Source: Vibrio sp. SCSIO 43136
GTDB taxonomy: Bacteria; Pseudomonadota; Gammaproteobacteria; Enterobacterales; Vibrionaceae
Assembly: GCF_023716565.1 (NCBI RefSeq)
Contig: NZ_CP071848.1
Location: 2,852,001-2,916,000, forward strand
Reading direction: 5' to 3'
DNA: 64,000 bases
The notes under the pieces were generated by a model. That model was not told the DNA's origin. It worked only from the letters and a program-made list of their open reading frames with translations, and made no database searches. This document shows, in pieces, positions 1 through 12,221 of this stretch. Both the position numbers and the translations under genes were made by a program. Every line of letters starts with the position of its first letter. The first letter of the stretch is position 1.

Positions 1-1389
<1,389 letters not shown>

Positions 1390-1726
1390 ATACAACCCGA
1401 AGGGGTCTTTGCGTATGGCAAACAACCAAGGTTCGTTATCTCATTATTGAATGAGCGAGATAACATTCGATTTTGCCGGACTCAAATATAAGTAACTTTC
1501 GTTACTTCCAAGAACACTTGAATGTGTGTTGGTACCTAATGACTCTTTACTTAAAAAGAAGCACTAGGATTTGAGAACTTTTAATTTGAATAACAACGCA
1601 TATCCGAAGATATGGGGATTGTTGTTATTCGTCAGCTTTCCAAATTGTTAAAGAGCATAATAGCCCGAAGCTTTCGCTTCAAAACCATCAATCTGTGTGG
1701 ACACTAGTCAAAGATAAACTTTCGTA
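1390..1726 (-). other. 16S-23S internal transcribed spacer without tRNA genes
   Basis: This 337-bp spacer contains no cloverleaf and no CCA-ended tRNA on either strand, so it is the tRNA-less type of rrn spacer. It carries a boxA antitermination motif (TGCTCTTTAACA, minus strand, 1646-1657). At 1685-1705 it carries an arm complementary to the 16S leader at 3439-3460; together these can form the precursor stem cut by RNase III. Confidence 0.9.
1646..1657 (-). promoter_or_regulatory. boxA antitermination element in the rrn spacer
   Basis: The minus strand reads TGCTCTTTAACA, the boxA consensus bound by NusB/S10 in rrn antitermination. It lies in the spacer between 16S and 23S, the usual place for the second boxA. 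Confidence 0.8.
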
Positions 1727-3279
<1,553 letters not shown>

Positions 3280-3465
3280 AAGATTTTGTCGGCTCAATGA
3301 ATACTGATTACATTACATAGTAATGTTGAATTGACTGTGCCAAGCCCCCTAATGTTTCCAAAAGAAGTCTTGATTGGTCACTCAGTTCATTGAAAACCAT
3401 TTTTGATTCCGAAGAATCAGTTTTGATTATCATCAACGAGTGCCCACACAGATTGATAGGTTCTA

Positions 3466-3482
3466 ATTTTTAAAGAGCGTTG
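3466..3482 (-). promoter_or_regulatory. boxA-like antitermination element in the 16S leader
   Basis: On the minus strand the leader carries AACGCTCTTTAAAAATT, close to the boxA core GCTCTTTA, between promoter P2 and the mature 16S 5' end. This is where the leader antiterminator lies in other rrn operons. Confidence 0.6.
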
Positions 3483-3513
3483 CTTTTTGAGTTACCTCTC
3501 AAAGCGGACGTGC

Positions 3514-3541
3514 ATTCTAGCGAATCAAACCTCAGTGTCAA
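3514..3541 (-). promoter_or_regulatory. rrn promoter P2
   Basis: On the minus strand a perfect -35 box TTGACA (3536-3541) is followed after 16 bp by a TAGAAT -10 box (3514-3519), about 235 bp upstream of the 16S gene. This is the expected place for the P2 promoter of an rrn operon. Confidence 0.75.
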
Positions 3542-3663
3542 ACACTTTTTTGAAGTTTTTTTTTGAATTTCGTTTTAAATTGAAACTCAATGCCAAATTG
3601 TTGCTTACGTCTTACTGACTTAGCTCTGAACCCTTGTGGGCTCTGCCGTGTCAGTGGAAGCGC

Positions 3664-3691
3664 ATTATAGAGATTGCCGTCACGTTGGCAA
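3664..3691 (-). promoter_or_regulatory. rrn promoter P1 with A/T-rich UP element
   Basis: On the minus strand, TTGCCA (3686-3691) and a perfect TATAAT (3664-3669) are 16 bp apart. A GC-rich GCGC follows the -10 box, the discriminator type of stringently controlled rRNA promoters. Immediately upstream is an A/T-rich stretch (about 3692-3722) like an UP element. Confidence 0.8.
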
Positions 3692-3786
3692 GGGCTTTTT
3701 AAGAAAAATTTGAAAAAATCACCTTAAGCGCTCATTTATTCCTCAAATGGCTATTTATCTATATTTTAACCCAGGTATACCACAAC

Positions 3787-3795
3787 TTATCCACA
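3787..3795 (+). promoter_or_regulatory. Perfect DnaA box upstream of the rrn promoters
   Basis: TTATCCACA is an exact match to the consensus DnaA box. It sits about 95 bp upstream of the P1 -35 box, in the gap between cysH and the rrn operon. The same 9-mer recurs twice at 49.36-49.38 kb next to the tRNA operon. Confidence 0.5.
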
Positions 3796-3876
3796 GAGTT
3801 ATTATTTACTGTCCGCTAAATGTTCACTTTTATGCTCGCTACATTGCCTATAAATCTCTGTTGAGTTGAGCTGACA

Positions 3877-3904
3877 CAAAAAAAGGCCTCAATGGGCCCT
3901 TTTG
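3877..3904 (-). terminator. Rho-independent terminator after cysH
   Basis: On the minus strand an AAAGGGCC...GGCC hairpin with a small mismatch is followed by a run of seven T residues. It lies 25 bp past the cysH stop codon and should end the cysJIH transcript. Confidence 0.65.
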
Positions 3905-3929
3905 TTATGCATATAGAGGTAATAATGGC

Positions 3930-4709
3930 TTAAATACCAGAACCGTCTTGCTCACTGCCATCATCTTCATGAAGACCACACTCTCTTTTTAATCCAAAAA
4001 ATCGAGTTTCTTCTTCTTTCATGCCTGGCTCCCACTTCACTGTGGTGTGCGTGTCACCTACTGATAAGTAACCTTCATCACGCAGTGGGTGATACGGTAG
4101 ACCATGCTTTTCTAAATAGTAGTGAACATCTTTGTTGCTCCAGTCGATGACTGGAAGGAACTTGAACACACCATTTTGTATTGCAAGTATTGGTAGGTTC
4201 GCTCGAGAACTCGACTGCTCACGACGTAAACCAGAGAACCAAGTGCCCGCCTGAAGCGTATCTAGCGCTCTTCGCATCGGCTCCACTTTATTAAGACGAT
4301 TGTATTTCTCAATACCTTCGACACCTTGCTCCCATAACTTACCGTAACGAGCTTCTTGCCAAGCAGGTCCTGCTTCCGCTCTAAAGATTTGTAAGTTGAG
4401 TCCTAGCTGCTCAGTCAACTGATCAATGAACTGATAGGTCTCAGCAAACAGATAACCTGTATCGGTTAATATTACCGGAACATCAGCTTTTACTTGCGAA
4501 ACTAAATGCAACATGACAGCAGCCTGAATACCGAAGCTTGAAGAAACCACATGAGTGCCTTCTAAGTTTTCAAATGCCCAAGCAATACGATCTTGTGCAC
4601 TCAGCTTTTCCAGATATCCATTAAGCTCAGCTAGGTGAAGACTTTGCTCCACCTTCGTCATCGACAGTAACTGTTTCAGTTCAGGTCGACTAATTACTTT
4701 ATCAGGCAT
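3930..4709 (-). CDS. cysH: Phosphoadenylyl-sulfate (PAPS) reductase
   Basis: This cytosolic enzyme reduces PAPS to sulfite using thioredoxin, just before sulfite reductase in assimilatory sulfate reduction. At 259 residues it has normal family length. The PAPS-binding region [14 protein letters not shown] is at about 56-69, LTDTGYLF at 81-88, and the C-terminal catalytic cysteine C244 lies in KRECGLH. It overlaps the cysI stop by 8 bp, so cysJ, cysI and cysH are translated as one leftward operon. The single catalytic cysteine, without an extra Cys pair, indicates the PAPS rather than the APS (Fe-S) type. Confidence 0.96.
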   Translation of the reverse strand: MPDKVISRPELKQLLSMTKVEQSLHLAELNGYLEKLSAQDRIAWAFENLEGTHVVSSSFGIQAAVMLHLVSQVKADVPVILTDTGYLFAETYQFIDQLTEQLGLNLQIFRAEAGPAWQEARYGKLWEQGVEGIEKYNRLNKVEPMRRALDTLQAGTWFSGLRREQSSSRANLPILAIQNGVFKFLPVIDWSNKDVHYYLEKHGLPYHPLRDEGYLSVGDTHTTVKWEPGMKEEETRFFGLKRECGLHEDDGSEQDGSGI

Positions 4710-6417
4710 ACAGATCCCTCTTCGACACTTTTACTTCTGCAATAACGCCTACTCGAATCACAAAATCACCAAATGCCTCTCCTGCATTGCGCTCTTTCGC
4801 CCAACGCTCAACTAAAGCGTCAATTTCTTCAAGGATCTGCTTATCAGTGATGTTTTCTTTATACATCTTAGGGATTCGAGTACCTGCACGATTACCCCCT
4901 AGGTGCAGGTTGTAACGTCCAGGGGCTTTACCTACCAGACCAATTTCAGCCAACATCGCTCGACCACAGCCGTTTGGACAGCCAGTCACACGCAAAATGA
5001 TGTTGTCTTCTTTATCTAACCCATGTTTCTCCAATACGCTTTCAACTTGAGTGACAAACTCAGGTAAGAAGCGCTCTGCTTCCGCCATTGCAAGAGGACA
5101 GGTTGGGAAAGCAACACACGCCATTGAATTTTTACGCTGCTCAGAAACCGATGAATCAATCAGCCCATGCTCGAGGGCAATCTTTTCGATTTTTGCTTTC
5201 TGGCTTTTACTTACGCCTGCAATGATTAGGTTCTGGTTAGCAGTCATGCGGAAATCACCTTTGTGGATCTTGGCTATCTCTGCAACACCTGTCTTGAGCG
5301 GTTTGTTTGGGTAATCTAGTAAACGGCCATTTTCAATAAACAGAGTTAGGTGCGATTTACCATCAATGCCTTCAACCCAGCCAATGTTGTCACCACGCTC
5401 GGTGAATTCATACGGACGGCTTTGTTCGAAACTCACTCCTGCACGCTTTTCAACTTCAGCCCTAAATACATCAATACCAACACGGTCTAATGTGTACTTT
5501 GTCTTAGCATTTTTACGGTTTGAGCGATTACCCCAGTCACGCTGAGTTGTCACTACTGCGGCAGCAACTTCTAATGTTTTCTCTAGTGGAATGAAACCAA
5601 AATCATCTGCTTTACGGGCATAAGTAGAGGTATCGCCATGAGTCATGGCCAACCCACCACCAACCAATACATTGAAACCCACCAGTTTGCCATTTTCGGC
5701 AATAGCGACAAAGTTTAAGTCATTAGCGTGAACATCCACATCGTTTCTAGGCGGGATCACCACTGTTGTCTTGAACTTACGTGGTAGGTAATTACTGCCG
5801 AGGATCGGCTCCTCGTCCGTCCCTTCAACTTTTTCACCATTGAGCCAGATCTCGGCATACGCTTTGGTCTTTGGCAACAGGTGTTCACTGATTTTTATCG
5901 CCCACTCGTAGGCTTCTTGGTGCAACTCAGACTCTACTGGGTTGGTCGTACACAGTACGTTACGGTTTACATCCCCAGCAGTAGCAATTGAATCGATACC
6001 AATACTATTCAGAGTCTGGTGCATTAGCTTGATGTTTGGCTTGAGCACACCGTGGAACTGGAACGTCTGGCGAGTGGTAAGACGTAAGCTGCCATATAAC
6101 GTATGGTCAGTCGCAAACTTGTCGATTGCCAACCATTGTTTAGGGGTGATGACACCACCAGGCATACGTGCACGAAGCATCACATTATGCAAAGGCTCTA
6201 GCTTTTGCTTAGCACGCTCATTGCGGATATCACGGTCATCTTGCTGGTACATCCCATGGAAACGGATCAACTGAAAGTTATCTGCGGTGAAACCACCAGT
6301 GATTTGATCTTTCAGGTCCGCTTCAATTGTCCCGCGTAGAAAGTTACTTTCACGTTTTAGACGCTCATTATCAGAGAGAGGCCCAAGCGTCTGACCTAAT
6401 ACTGTTTGCTCTGTCAT
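4702..6417 (-). CDS. cysI: Sulfite reductase (NADPH) hemoprotein beta-component
   Basis: This is the catalytic subunit of assimilatory sulfite reductase. It reduces sulfite to sulfide with six electrons supplied by CysJ. The protein has 571 residues, the usual length. The siroheme/[4Fe-4S] ligands are visible as C434 and C440 (ACVAFPTC) and C480 and C484 (TGCPNGCG), spaced as in the E. coli enzyme. The ferrite-reductase-like repeats cover the N-terminal part ([13 protein letters not shown] at about 111-123). It starts one base into the cysJ stop and overlaps cysH, so translational coupling is likely. Confidence 0.97.
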   Translation of the reverse strand: MTEQTVLGQTLGPLSDNERLKRESNFLRGTIEADLKDQITGGFTADNFQLIRFHGMYQQDDRDIRNERAKQKLEPLHNVMLRARMPGGVITPKQWLAIDKFATDHTLYGSLRLTTRQTFQFHGVLKPNIKLMHQTLNSIGIDSIATAGDVNRNVLCTTNPVESELHQEAYEWAIKISEHLLPKTKAYAEIWLNGEKVEGTDEEPILGSNYLPRKFKTTVVIPPRNDVDVHANDLNFVAIAENGKLVGFNVLVGGGLAMTHGDTSTYARKADDFGFIPLEKTLEVAAAVVTTQRDWGNRSNRKNAKTKYTLDRVGIDVFRAEVEKRAGVSFEQSRPYEFTERGDNIGWVEGIDGKSHLTLFIENGRLLDYPNKPLKTGVAEIAKIHKGDFRMTANQNLIIAGVSKSQKAKIEKIALEHGLIDSSVSEQRKNSMACVAFPTCPLAMAEAERFLPEFVTQVESVLEKHGLDKEDNIILRVTGCPNGCGRAMLAEIGLVGKAPGRYNLHLGGNRAGTRIPKMYKENITDKQILEEIDALVERWAKERNAGEAFGDFVIRVGVIAEVKVSKRDLYA

Positions 6418-8234
6418 TAGTACACATCCCTTTGATAGCGTTTTTGTTTACGTAAGTCGTTAATGAATTGCTCTGCATCTTGCTGTGATAATTTGCCTTC
6501 GTTAACTGCAACAGTCACAAGTGCGTCGTTAACGTCTTTAGCCATACGAGTCGCATCACCACATACGTAAATGTACGCCCCCTCTTGAATCCACTGCCAT
6601 ACCTCGGCGCTGTTCTCTAAAATGCGGTGCTGAACATAAACTTTTTCAGCTTGGTCACGGCTAAATGCCACGTCTAAACGAGTCAGCAAACCAGACTTAA
6701 GGTACTTTTGCCATTCCACCTGGTACAGGAAGTCTTGAGTGAAGGTGCGATCGCCAAACAGTAACCAGTTCTTACCCTCAGCATCACGGTTATCACGCTC
6801 TTGTACAAAGCTACGGAATGGTGCGATACCTGTCCCCGGACCGATCATGATGATAGGCGTTGAGTCATCTTGTGGCAGTTTGAAGTTATTGTTGTTTTCA
6901 ACAAAGACTTTAACTTCTCCCCCTTCCTCTAAGCGCTGAGCAAGGAAGCTTGATGCACCACCAAAGCGTTTTTCATCGCCCTTGTCATACTCAACCAAAC
7001 CAACTGTTAAATGTACTTCTTCATCGACTTCACTTTGCGCAGAAGCGATAGAATATAGACGAGGTGTCAGACGACGCAGTAGACCAACCAACTGCTCTGC
7101 ACTTAATTTAGTTTTCTTCTCTGCTAGGACATCCACAATTTGGGTGTTACCTGCGTACTCACGTAATTTGTCTTTATCTGCTACCAACTTTTCAAGCTTC
7201 TTGCTTCCGGATAGTTCACTAAACTTAGTGACCAACTGTGGATTGGCTGCGGTGATTTCATACTTACTCACTAAAGCGCTGTGAATAGATAGACTCTCAC
7301 CATCGACTTCAACGCTTTCAACACCAGATAGACCGACTTTGTCCAATATTGCATTAGCAAGATCTGAGCTATTTTCAAACCAAACACCTAATGCATCGCC
7401 CGGCTGGTAAGTAATTCCTGATTCATCTAAATCAATTTCAACATGGCGAACGTCTTTACCTGAATCACGGCCAGTGATCTTTTGACTGGTTAGAAGCGTG
7501 GCAGTGTATGGACTTTGTTTAGTGTAAGCACTGTGAGTTGCCTGCTGCCCAACCGGAAGTTGAACCACTTCAGCTTCTGTGTCCCCTGCAAGAGCTTCTT
7601 TGACTTGCTCTAGTGCTTGCTGACGCCACTGCGCTGCAGGTGCGTCGTAATCAACGTCACAATCAATACGATCAATAAAGGAAGTTGCACCCAACTTAGA
7701 TAAGTAAGCATCAAAGTCTTTACCGGTTTGGCAGAAGAACTCATAGCTTGAGTCGCCCAAACCAATCACACCATATTGGAGATTGCCCAACTTTGGCGCT
7801 TTTTTCGATTGAAGGAATTCATGCAGCTCCATAGCATTATCAGGTGCTTCACCTTCACCATTTGTCGATGCAACGATGATGACGTGCGTCTCTTTCGCTA
7901 AGTTCTTACCTTTGTAGTCGCTTGCATCAAATAGTTGAGCTTCAATACCCGACGCTTTAGCTTCATCAAGCAAAGATTCTGCAACGCCTTTGGCATTACC
8001 TGTTTGCGAAGCGTAGATAATAGTCAGCTTGCCTGCAGGTTTTGCAGCGACAGCGGCTGCAGCTTGAGTGATCGGTGCTGCTGCACCTGCGGTTTCAGTT
8101 TGGCTAATGCCCCAAAAATACCCGCTTACCCAGGCAAGCTGTTGAGGTGATAGCTCGGCAATCGCTTGTTGTAATTGACCTATTTGTTGGTCGTTTAGTG
8201 GACTTGCGAGTGCGGAAAGTTGCTTAAGTAACAT
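6417..8234 (-). CDS. cysJ: Sulfite reductase (NADPH) flavoprotein alpha-component
   Basis: This electron-donating subunit of sulfite reductase passes electrons from NADPH through FAD and FMN to CysI. It has 605 residues. A flavodoxin domain starts at [17 protein letters not shown] (about 74-90) and is followed by the FAD-binding domain ([10 protein letters not shown]) and the NADPH domain ([31 protein letters not shown]). It ends in the usual RYQRDVY tail. It is the first gene of the leftward cysJIH operon. The 120 bp upstream are A/T-rich, as in CysB-controlled promoters, but I could not define a CysB site. Confidence 0.97.
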   Translation of the reverse strand: MLLKQLSALASPLNDQQIGQLQQAIAELSPQQLAWVSGYFWGISQTETAGAAAPITQAAAAVAAKPAGKLTIIYASQTGNAKGVAESLLDEAKASGIEAQLFDASDYKGKNLAKETHVIIVASTNGEGEAPDNAMELHEFLQSKKAPKLGNLQYGVIGLGDSSYEFFCQTGKDFDAYLSKLGATSFIDRIDCDVDYDAPAAQWRQQALEQVKEALAGDTEAEVVQLPVGQQATHSAYTKQSPYTATLLTSQKITGRDSGKDVRHVEIDLDESGITYQPGDALGVWFENSSDLANAILDKVGLSGVESVEVDGESLSIHSALVSKYEITAANPQLVTKFSELSGSKKLEKLVADKDKLREYAGNTQIVDVLAEKKTKLSAEQLVGLLRRLTPRLYSIASAQSEVDEEVHLTVGLVEYDKGDEKRFGGASSFLAQRLEEGGEVKVFVENNNNFKLPQDDSTPIIMIGPGTGIAPFRSFVQERDNRDAEGKNWLLFGDRTFTQDFLYQVEWQKYLKSGLLTRLDVAFSRDQAEKVYVQHRILENSAEVWQWIQEGAYIYVCGDATRMAKDVNDALVTVAVNEGKLSQQDAEQFINDLRKQKRYQRDVY

Positions 8235-8356
8235 GTCACGACATCCCTATTCATTGCGTGACGATAGATTAACCACTCCTTTTAATAATAAAAAAGAATA
8301 GAAATACATGTTTTATTACTTTTTGGATTAAGAGAAGAATTGTAGTGGGGTGTTTT

Positions 8357-8587
8357 CTATCGCTCTTCCACTCGAACTTGGCGAAAGCCTACCGCTAAAG
8401 CGGACTTAGACGCCGTATCGATATCGACGTAATGACACTCTTCACCATGGGTATCAGTAAGAAGAATAAAGCCACCGCGAGAATGACGAAACTCAACGAT
8501 CCAGCTTCCTTCCTGGATTGATGGTTCAACAATGGCTTCAATTAATTGCTGCTTTTGGTACAAGTTTCTTAGTTCAGAAATGGTCAT
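8357..8587 (-). CDS. Small hypothetical protein
   Basis: This is a predicted 76-residue soluble protein that I do not recognise. It starts MTISELRNLYQKQQL and has an amphipathic N-terminus, then a compact, beta-rich middle (GSWIVEFRHSRGGFILLTD) and a basic/acidic end (RVEER). No signal peptide or membrane segment is seen. Two ATG codons are adjacent; the second (8587) is better spaced from the GGAGG ribosome site. It is probably a real gene because the start signal is good and the frame is undisturbed, but it has no operon partner: cysJ lies downstream and an outer-membrane gene upstream, each with a gap. Confidence 0.65.
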   Translation of the reverse strand: MTISELRNLYQKQQLIEAIVEPSIQEGSWIVEFRHSRGGFILLTDTHGEECHYVDIDTASKSALAVGFRQVRVEER

Positions 8588-8690
8588 CATAGCCTCCAAG
8601 CACAGATTTCCGTCCACTAAGAATGGTTCAAAAGCGAAAGGTTGTAAAATTTATGTTAACTACAAACAACCTTGTTCTCAAAAAAGAGAG

Positions 8691-9356
8691 TTATAAACCT
8701 AGCTCGACACCAATAAAGAAACCATGGGTCAGATAAAAGTCGTTATCGGCCATAAAGTCGAATTTGTATTCTGTGGCGCGATAACCTCCTCGAATTGCAG
8801 CATCAAATTTCTCAATATCAAAATCGTAGCGAACACCTGCGGTCAGATCTGCGGTTTTATTCCCACTACGATTGGCAAAATCAAATTCTCCGATAATAGA
8901 GAAGTCTGAGTTAGGGACATTAATTTCTGCATTCGCATGCCAACTGAAAATGCGCTTGGTAAATGTGCGCTCGGTTTGGGCTGGATTACGATAATCTCCA
9001 TCGGCATAGGTCGACCAAGTTGCACCGATATCGAAATGCATGAGATCATGCTCGATAATGTCGTAATATAGCGTGTAATCATATTTGTTGTACTCAATAT
9101 ACTCTCCTTCAACAGGGGTATATCGTACGCGAAAGTTAGGCACATAAGGATAGTTATGCTCTATCGCCAGATAGAACGGCACTCGTGCTTCAACCGAATC
9201 TTGGTGGATAGTTTCTTTACTCTGTTCCACTTGCGTTCGAGCACCCCAGTAATCAATGCCAAAACGAAAGTTTAGCTCGGACTCTTGTGCTGCCAATCCT
9301 GTTGATGTCGCAGCCAAACCTACAAATGCCAAACAGCTAGTCAAGTGAGCTCGCAT
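8691..9356 (-). CDS. Outer membrane beta-barrel protein (TIGR04219-like)
   Basis: A likely outer membrane protein of 221 residues. The signal peptide MRAHLTSCLAFVGLAATSTG... is cut near AAQ. The mature part alternates aromatic and polar residues (FRFGIDYWGA, YTLYYDIIEH, FDFANRSGN) and ends in FIGVELGL, as expected for barrel strands. I place it in the TIGR04219 family from general resemblance to Vibrio proteins, without a search. The frame can be extended upstream to a TTG, but ATG at 9356, preceded by GAGGTGG, is the better start. Function unknown. Confidence 0.75.
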   Translation of the reverse strand: MRAHLTSCLAFVGLAATSTGLAAQESELNFRFGIDYWGARTQVEQSKETIHQDSVEARVPFYLAIEHNYPYVPNFRVRYTPVEGEYIEYNKYDYTLYYDIIEHDLMHFDIGATWSTYADGDYRNPAQTERTFTKRIFSWHANAEINVPNSDFSIIGEFDFANRSGNKTADLTAGVRYDFDIEKFDAAIRGGYRATEYKFDFMADNDFYLTHGFFIGVELGL

Positions 9357-9437
9357 AAAAAATATCCACCTCAAACGTATGATTTGAAGTGGATACTAGC
9401 ACAAATACCGTATAGGGAAATGATAGGTAGGAAAAAT

Positions 9438-9647
9438 CTATCGAGGGCAGTAGACGTAATTCTTGAAGAACCACCAGCCCAAGGCAATCACTATGATCCA
9501 AGGTAAGATCTTAAAGACAAAACCGACCATGCCGAGCAACAGCATAACGACAAAGGTAATCGCCCCCGCAGCAAACACTGTCATCATAGTCACACCAGTA
9601 AATACCAAAATTCCCAAAAACATCAGCACGAACAGTAGTTCAAACAT
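9438..9647 (-). CDS. pspG: Phage shock protein G
   Basis: A 69-residue inner-membrane protein of the envelope-stress (Psp) response. The N-terminus MFELLFVLMFLGILVFTGV closely follows E. coli PspG, and two hydrophobic segments follow (about 4-46 and 46-62). It is shorter than the E. coli protein and lacks most of the basic C-terminal tail. A GG-N10-GC sigma-54 promoter lies just upstream (9692-9709), which is expected for a PspF-activated gene and strongly supports the call. It sits beside dusA but has its own promoter. Confidence 0.88.
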   Translation of the reverse strand: MFELLFVLMFLGILVFTGVTMMTVFAAGAITFVVMLLLGMVGFVFKILPWIIVIALGWWFFKNYVYCPR

Positions 9648-9691
9648 ACCTTTCTCCTAGCGTCTTGTTCTCTATGTACTACCAATAGAGT

Positions 9692-9709
9692 TTGCACAAA
9701 CTGCGCCAA
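9692..9709 (-). promoter_or_regulatory. Sigma-54 promoter of pspG
   Basis: On the minus strand TTGGCGCAGTTTGTGCAA has the invariant -24 GG and -12 GC separated by exactly 10 bp. It lies about 45 bp upstream of the pspG start codon, which fits RpoN/PspF control. Confidence 0.8.
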
Positions 9710-9744
9710 GATAAACAATTTCAATAAGCATTTGATTTAAATGA

Positions 9745-9776
9745 AAATAAAAAGCCATCGAAATAATCGATGGCTT
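9745..9776 (-). terminator. Rho-independent terminator after dusA
   Basis: On the minus strand the perfect stem GCCATCGA/TCGATGGC with a 5-nt loop is followed by TTTTTATTTTC. It lies about 50 bp past the dusA stop and separates dusA from pspG. Confidence 0.85.
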
Positions 9777-9823
9777 GGCATAGGTAGTGATCTGGTAAAT
9801 TTCACCAGTTAATGTGGTAAATA

Positions 9824-10828
9824 TTACACATCTAACTCAGCTGGAATTTTTGCTAGTGCGGCTTCCACCACCTCAATACCAGAACCTGGTTTATGAGCAT
9901 TTTCACTAATGTAGCGACGCCATTGACGTGCCCCAGGCATATTTTGGAACAGCCCCAGCATGTGGCGAGTGATATGGCCCAAATAAGCACCCTTCGACAG
10001 CTCTTGCTCGATATATGGGTACATGGCTTTCACCACGTCACTGCGCTTAATCACTGGTTTGTCTAGACCAAATATTTGCTGATCGACCTCTGCGAGAATA
10101 TAAGGATTTTGATACGCTTCTCGACCAATCATCACCCCATCTAGGTGGGCTAAATGCTCTTTGGTTTCTTCTAGCGTTTTTACACCGCCGTTAACGGCAA
10201 TGGTCAGCTGTGGGAAGTCTTTTTTAATCTGGTAAGCACGTGGGTAATCCAATGGTGGAATTTCACGGTTTTCTTTCGGGCTTAAACCACTTAACCAAGC
10301 TTTGCGTGCATGGATGGTAAACTGATCAACACCACCTTGCTCATGAACAATTTGTACAAAGCGAGTCAGGAACTCGTACGAGTCTTGATCGTCAATCCCG
10401 ATTCGAGTTTTCACCGTCACTGGTACATCAACCACATCACGCATTGCCGCAACACACTCTGCTACAAGCTCAGGCTCAGCCATTAAGCAAGCCCCGAAAC
10501 GGCCGTTTTGAACGCGATCGGATGGACAGCCAACGTTAAGGTTGATCTCATCATATCCACGCTCTGCTGCCAACTTAGCGCAAGTTGCTAGGTCTTGCGG
10601 GTTAGAGCCACCTAGTTGCAGCGCAAGTGGATGTTCTTGCTCGCTATAAGCAAGAAAGTCACCCTTACCATGAATGATAGCGCCAGTGGTCACCATCTCG
10701 GTATAAAGCAGAGTTTGCTGGGAAAGAAGGCGATGGAAATAACGGCAGTGGCGATCTGTCCAATCAAGCATTGGAGCAACTGATAAACGCTGCATTGAAA
10801 AATTGCTATTTTGTTCAGGGTTAGACAC
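9824..10828 (-). CDS. dusA: tRNA-dihydrouridine(20/20a) synthase
   Basis: This FMN enzyme reduces uridine 20/20a in the D-loop of tRNAs using NADPH. The N-terminal [29 protein letters not shown] with its catalytic cysteine, and the [23 protein letters not shown] and INGG-like stretches are all DusA hallmarks. It has about 334 residues, the usual length. I chose the GTG at 10828 because GAGG precedes it by 7 bp; a GTG four codons upstream is possible. It is divergent from zur, as in other Vibrio genomes. Confidence 0.95.
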   Translation of the reverse strand: MSNPEQNSNFSMQRLSVAPMLDWTDRHCRYFHRLLSQQTLLYTEMVTTGAIIHGKGDFLAYSEQEHPLALQLGGSNPQDLATCAKLAAERGYDEINLNVGCPSDRVQNGRFGACLMAEPELVAECVAAMRDVVDVPVTVKTRIGIDDQDSYEFLTRFVQIVHEQGGVDQFTIHARKAWLSGLSPKENREIPPLDYPRAYQIKKDFPQLTIAVNGGVKTLEETKEHLAHLDGVMIGREAYQNPYILAEVDQQIFGLDKPVIKRSDVVKAMYPYIEQELSKGAYLGHITRHMLGLFQNMPGARQWRRYISENAHKPGSGIEVVEAALAKIPAELDV

Positions 10829-11119
10829 GAAATACCTCACATCACTGGTTCAATACAGACAAACTGGCTCGATAGCCAAAAATTAGACGCAGGATTATAC
10901 ACATGCATCGCCTTGAGATCAGCCCATATTCCACCTAAGCCAAAGGTGTGATTTGACCAAGATAACCATAAACGATTGAGTTTGATTGAGCTTTACACCT
11001 AAACCAAACATTGATTCCAGCATCAAATTTGCTTACGGTAGTGAAAAAAGTACCTTCTGCTGCCGAATTGGTAGCATAAATGGTATATTATTAGACATGT
11101 GCACCAAAAGGTGAGCAAC

Positions 11120-11572
11120 TTGAAGCAAGCGTTGATTACACAAGTAGAAGAAATTTGCCAAAGTCGAGGCGTGCGGTTAACACCACAGCGTAAACGAGTC
11201 TTTGAGCTAATTTGTCAGAATAAAAGAGCCTCAACAGCCTACGAGCTGCTTGATGAACTCAAGTTGACAGAGCCACAAGCGAAACCACCAACGGTATATC
11301 GTGCGTTGGATTTTCTTCTCGGCCAAGGCTTTATCCATCGTGTGGAATCAACCAATAGCTATATTTCATGCTGCTCATGCGGTGGTAATAAGCATTTCTC
11401 GCATTTGATGATCTGCGATAATTGCGGAGACGTCATCGAACTGCAGGACGATGATTTGGTTGCACTACTAGCGAAAAATGTGGAGAAGCAAGGATTCAAA
11501 CTGACACATCATGTCATTGAGACCCATGGTACTTGCCAAAATTGCATCTCTTCCGAAACAGATAACAAATAA
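11120..11572 (+). CDS. zur: Zinc uptake regulator (Fur family)
   Basis: This zinc-sensing repressor of zinc uptake genes has about 150 residues. A winged helix (RGVRLTPQRKRVFELI, then PPTVYRALDFLLGQGF) is followed by a metal-binding dimer domain. That domain has the CCSCGG and CDNCGD cysteines plus HGTCQNC at the end, giving structural and regulatory zinc ligands. I prefer the TTG at 11120 behind AAGGTGAG; a GTG at 11099 without a ribosome site gives a longer N-terminus. The next gene, cheX, starts 12 bp after its stop, so the two are probably co-transcribed. Confidence 0.92.
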   Translation: MKQALITQVEEICQSRGVRLTPQRKRVFELICQNKRASTAYELLDELKLTEPQAKPPTVYRALDFLLGQGFIHRVESTNSYISCCSCGGNKHFSHLMICDNCGDVIELQDDDLVALLAKNVEKQGFKLTHHVIETHGTCQNCISSETDNK

Positions 11573-11583
11573 GAAAGAACGAT

Positions 11584-12045
11584 ATGCGCGCTGAGTTTGT
11601 AAACCCGTTTTTAGCATCACTAATGAACGTGCTGAAAACTATGGCTTCTTTGGAACTAAAACCACAAAAGCCTCGAATCAAAAAAGATGAAATTGCCCGC
11701 GGTGACGTGTCTGGCCTAATTGGTATGGTCGGTACGCAAACGAAAGGCTCTATGTCGATTACTTTTGATGAGGGTCTAGCCCTAGAAATCATGCAAAACA
11801 TGCTAGGTGAGCGTCCAAACGGTCTTAATGAAGAAGTGACTGACATGGTCGGTGAAATCACCAACATGGTAACGGGCGGTGCAAAGCGTATTCTTGCGGA
11901 AAGTGGTTTCGACTTTGATATGGCAACACCTGTGGTAGTTTCTGGTAAAGGCCACACCATTCGTCACAAATGTGAAGGTGCTATCATCATCATGCCATTC
12001 AGCTCTGAGTGGGGTAACGCTTTCATCGAGATCTGTTTCGAATAA
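11584..12045 (+). CDS. cheX: Chemotaxis protein CheX (CheY-P phosphatase family)
   Basis: This 153-residue cytosolic protein is of the CheC/CheX/FliY phosphatase family. The family catalytic motif E-x2-N is present in VGEITNMVTGGAK (about 92-104), and the fold is consistent in length and alpha/beta pattern. CheX dimers dephosphorylate CheY-P in other bacteria. Here the gene stands outside any chemotaxis operon, downstream of zur, so the partner is unknown. The ribosome site AAAGAACGAT lies close to the ATG, and a strong terminator follows the stop. Confidence 0.85.
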   Translation: MRAEFVNPFLASLMNVLKTMASLELKPQKPRIKKDEIARGDVSGLIGMVGTQTKGSMSITFDEGLALEIMQNMLGERPNGLNEEVTDMVGEITNMVTGGAKRILAESGFDFDMATPVVVSGKGHTIRHKCEGAIIIMPFSSEWGNAFIEICFE

Positions 12046-12066
12046 GCGTCATTCAAAATTAATTTT

Positions 12067-12094
12067 GAAAAGCTGGCCACTGGCCAGCTTTTTT
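12067..12094 (+). terminator. Rho-independent terminator after cheX
   Basis: The perfect hairpin AAGCTGGCCA/TGGCCAGCTT is followed by a run of T residues 22 bp past the cheX stop. Confidence 0.9.
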
Positions 12095-12103
12095 AATGCC
12101 CAT

Positions 12104-12133
12104 AAAAAAACCTCACTGCTAATAGTGAGGTTT
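12104..12133 (-). terminator. Rho-independent terminator after pgi
   Basis: On the minus strand AACCTCACT, a short loop, AGTGAGGTT and seven T residues form a good terminator about 90 bp past the pgi stop. Confidence 0.85.
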
Positions 12134-12221
12134 ATCTAGCAATCTACTAAGAAGTGCTGACTAAAAGTAAGCCAGCCCTTTATCCCTTAGCGATAGCGTC
12201 CATTAACCGTTTACCGACGAT

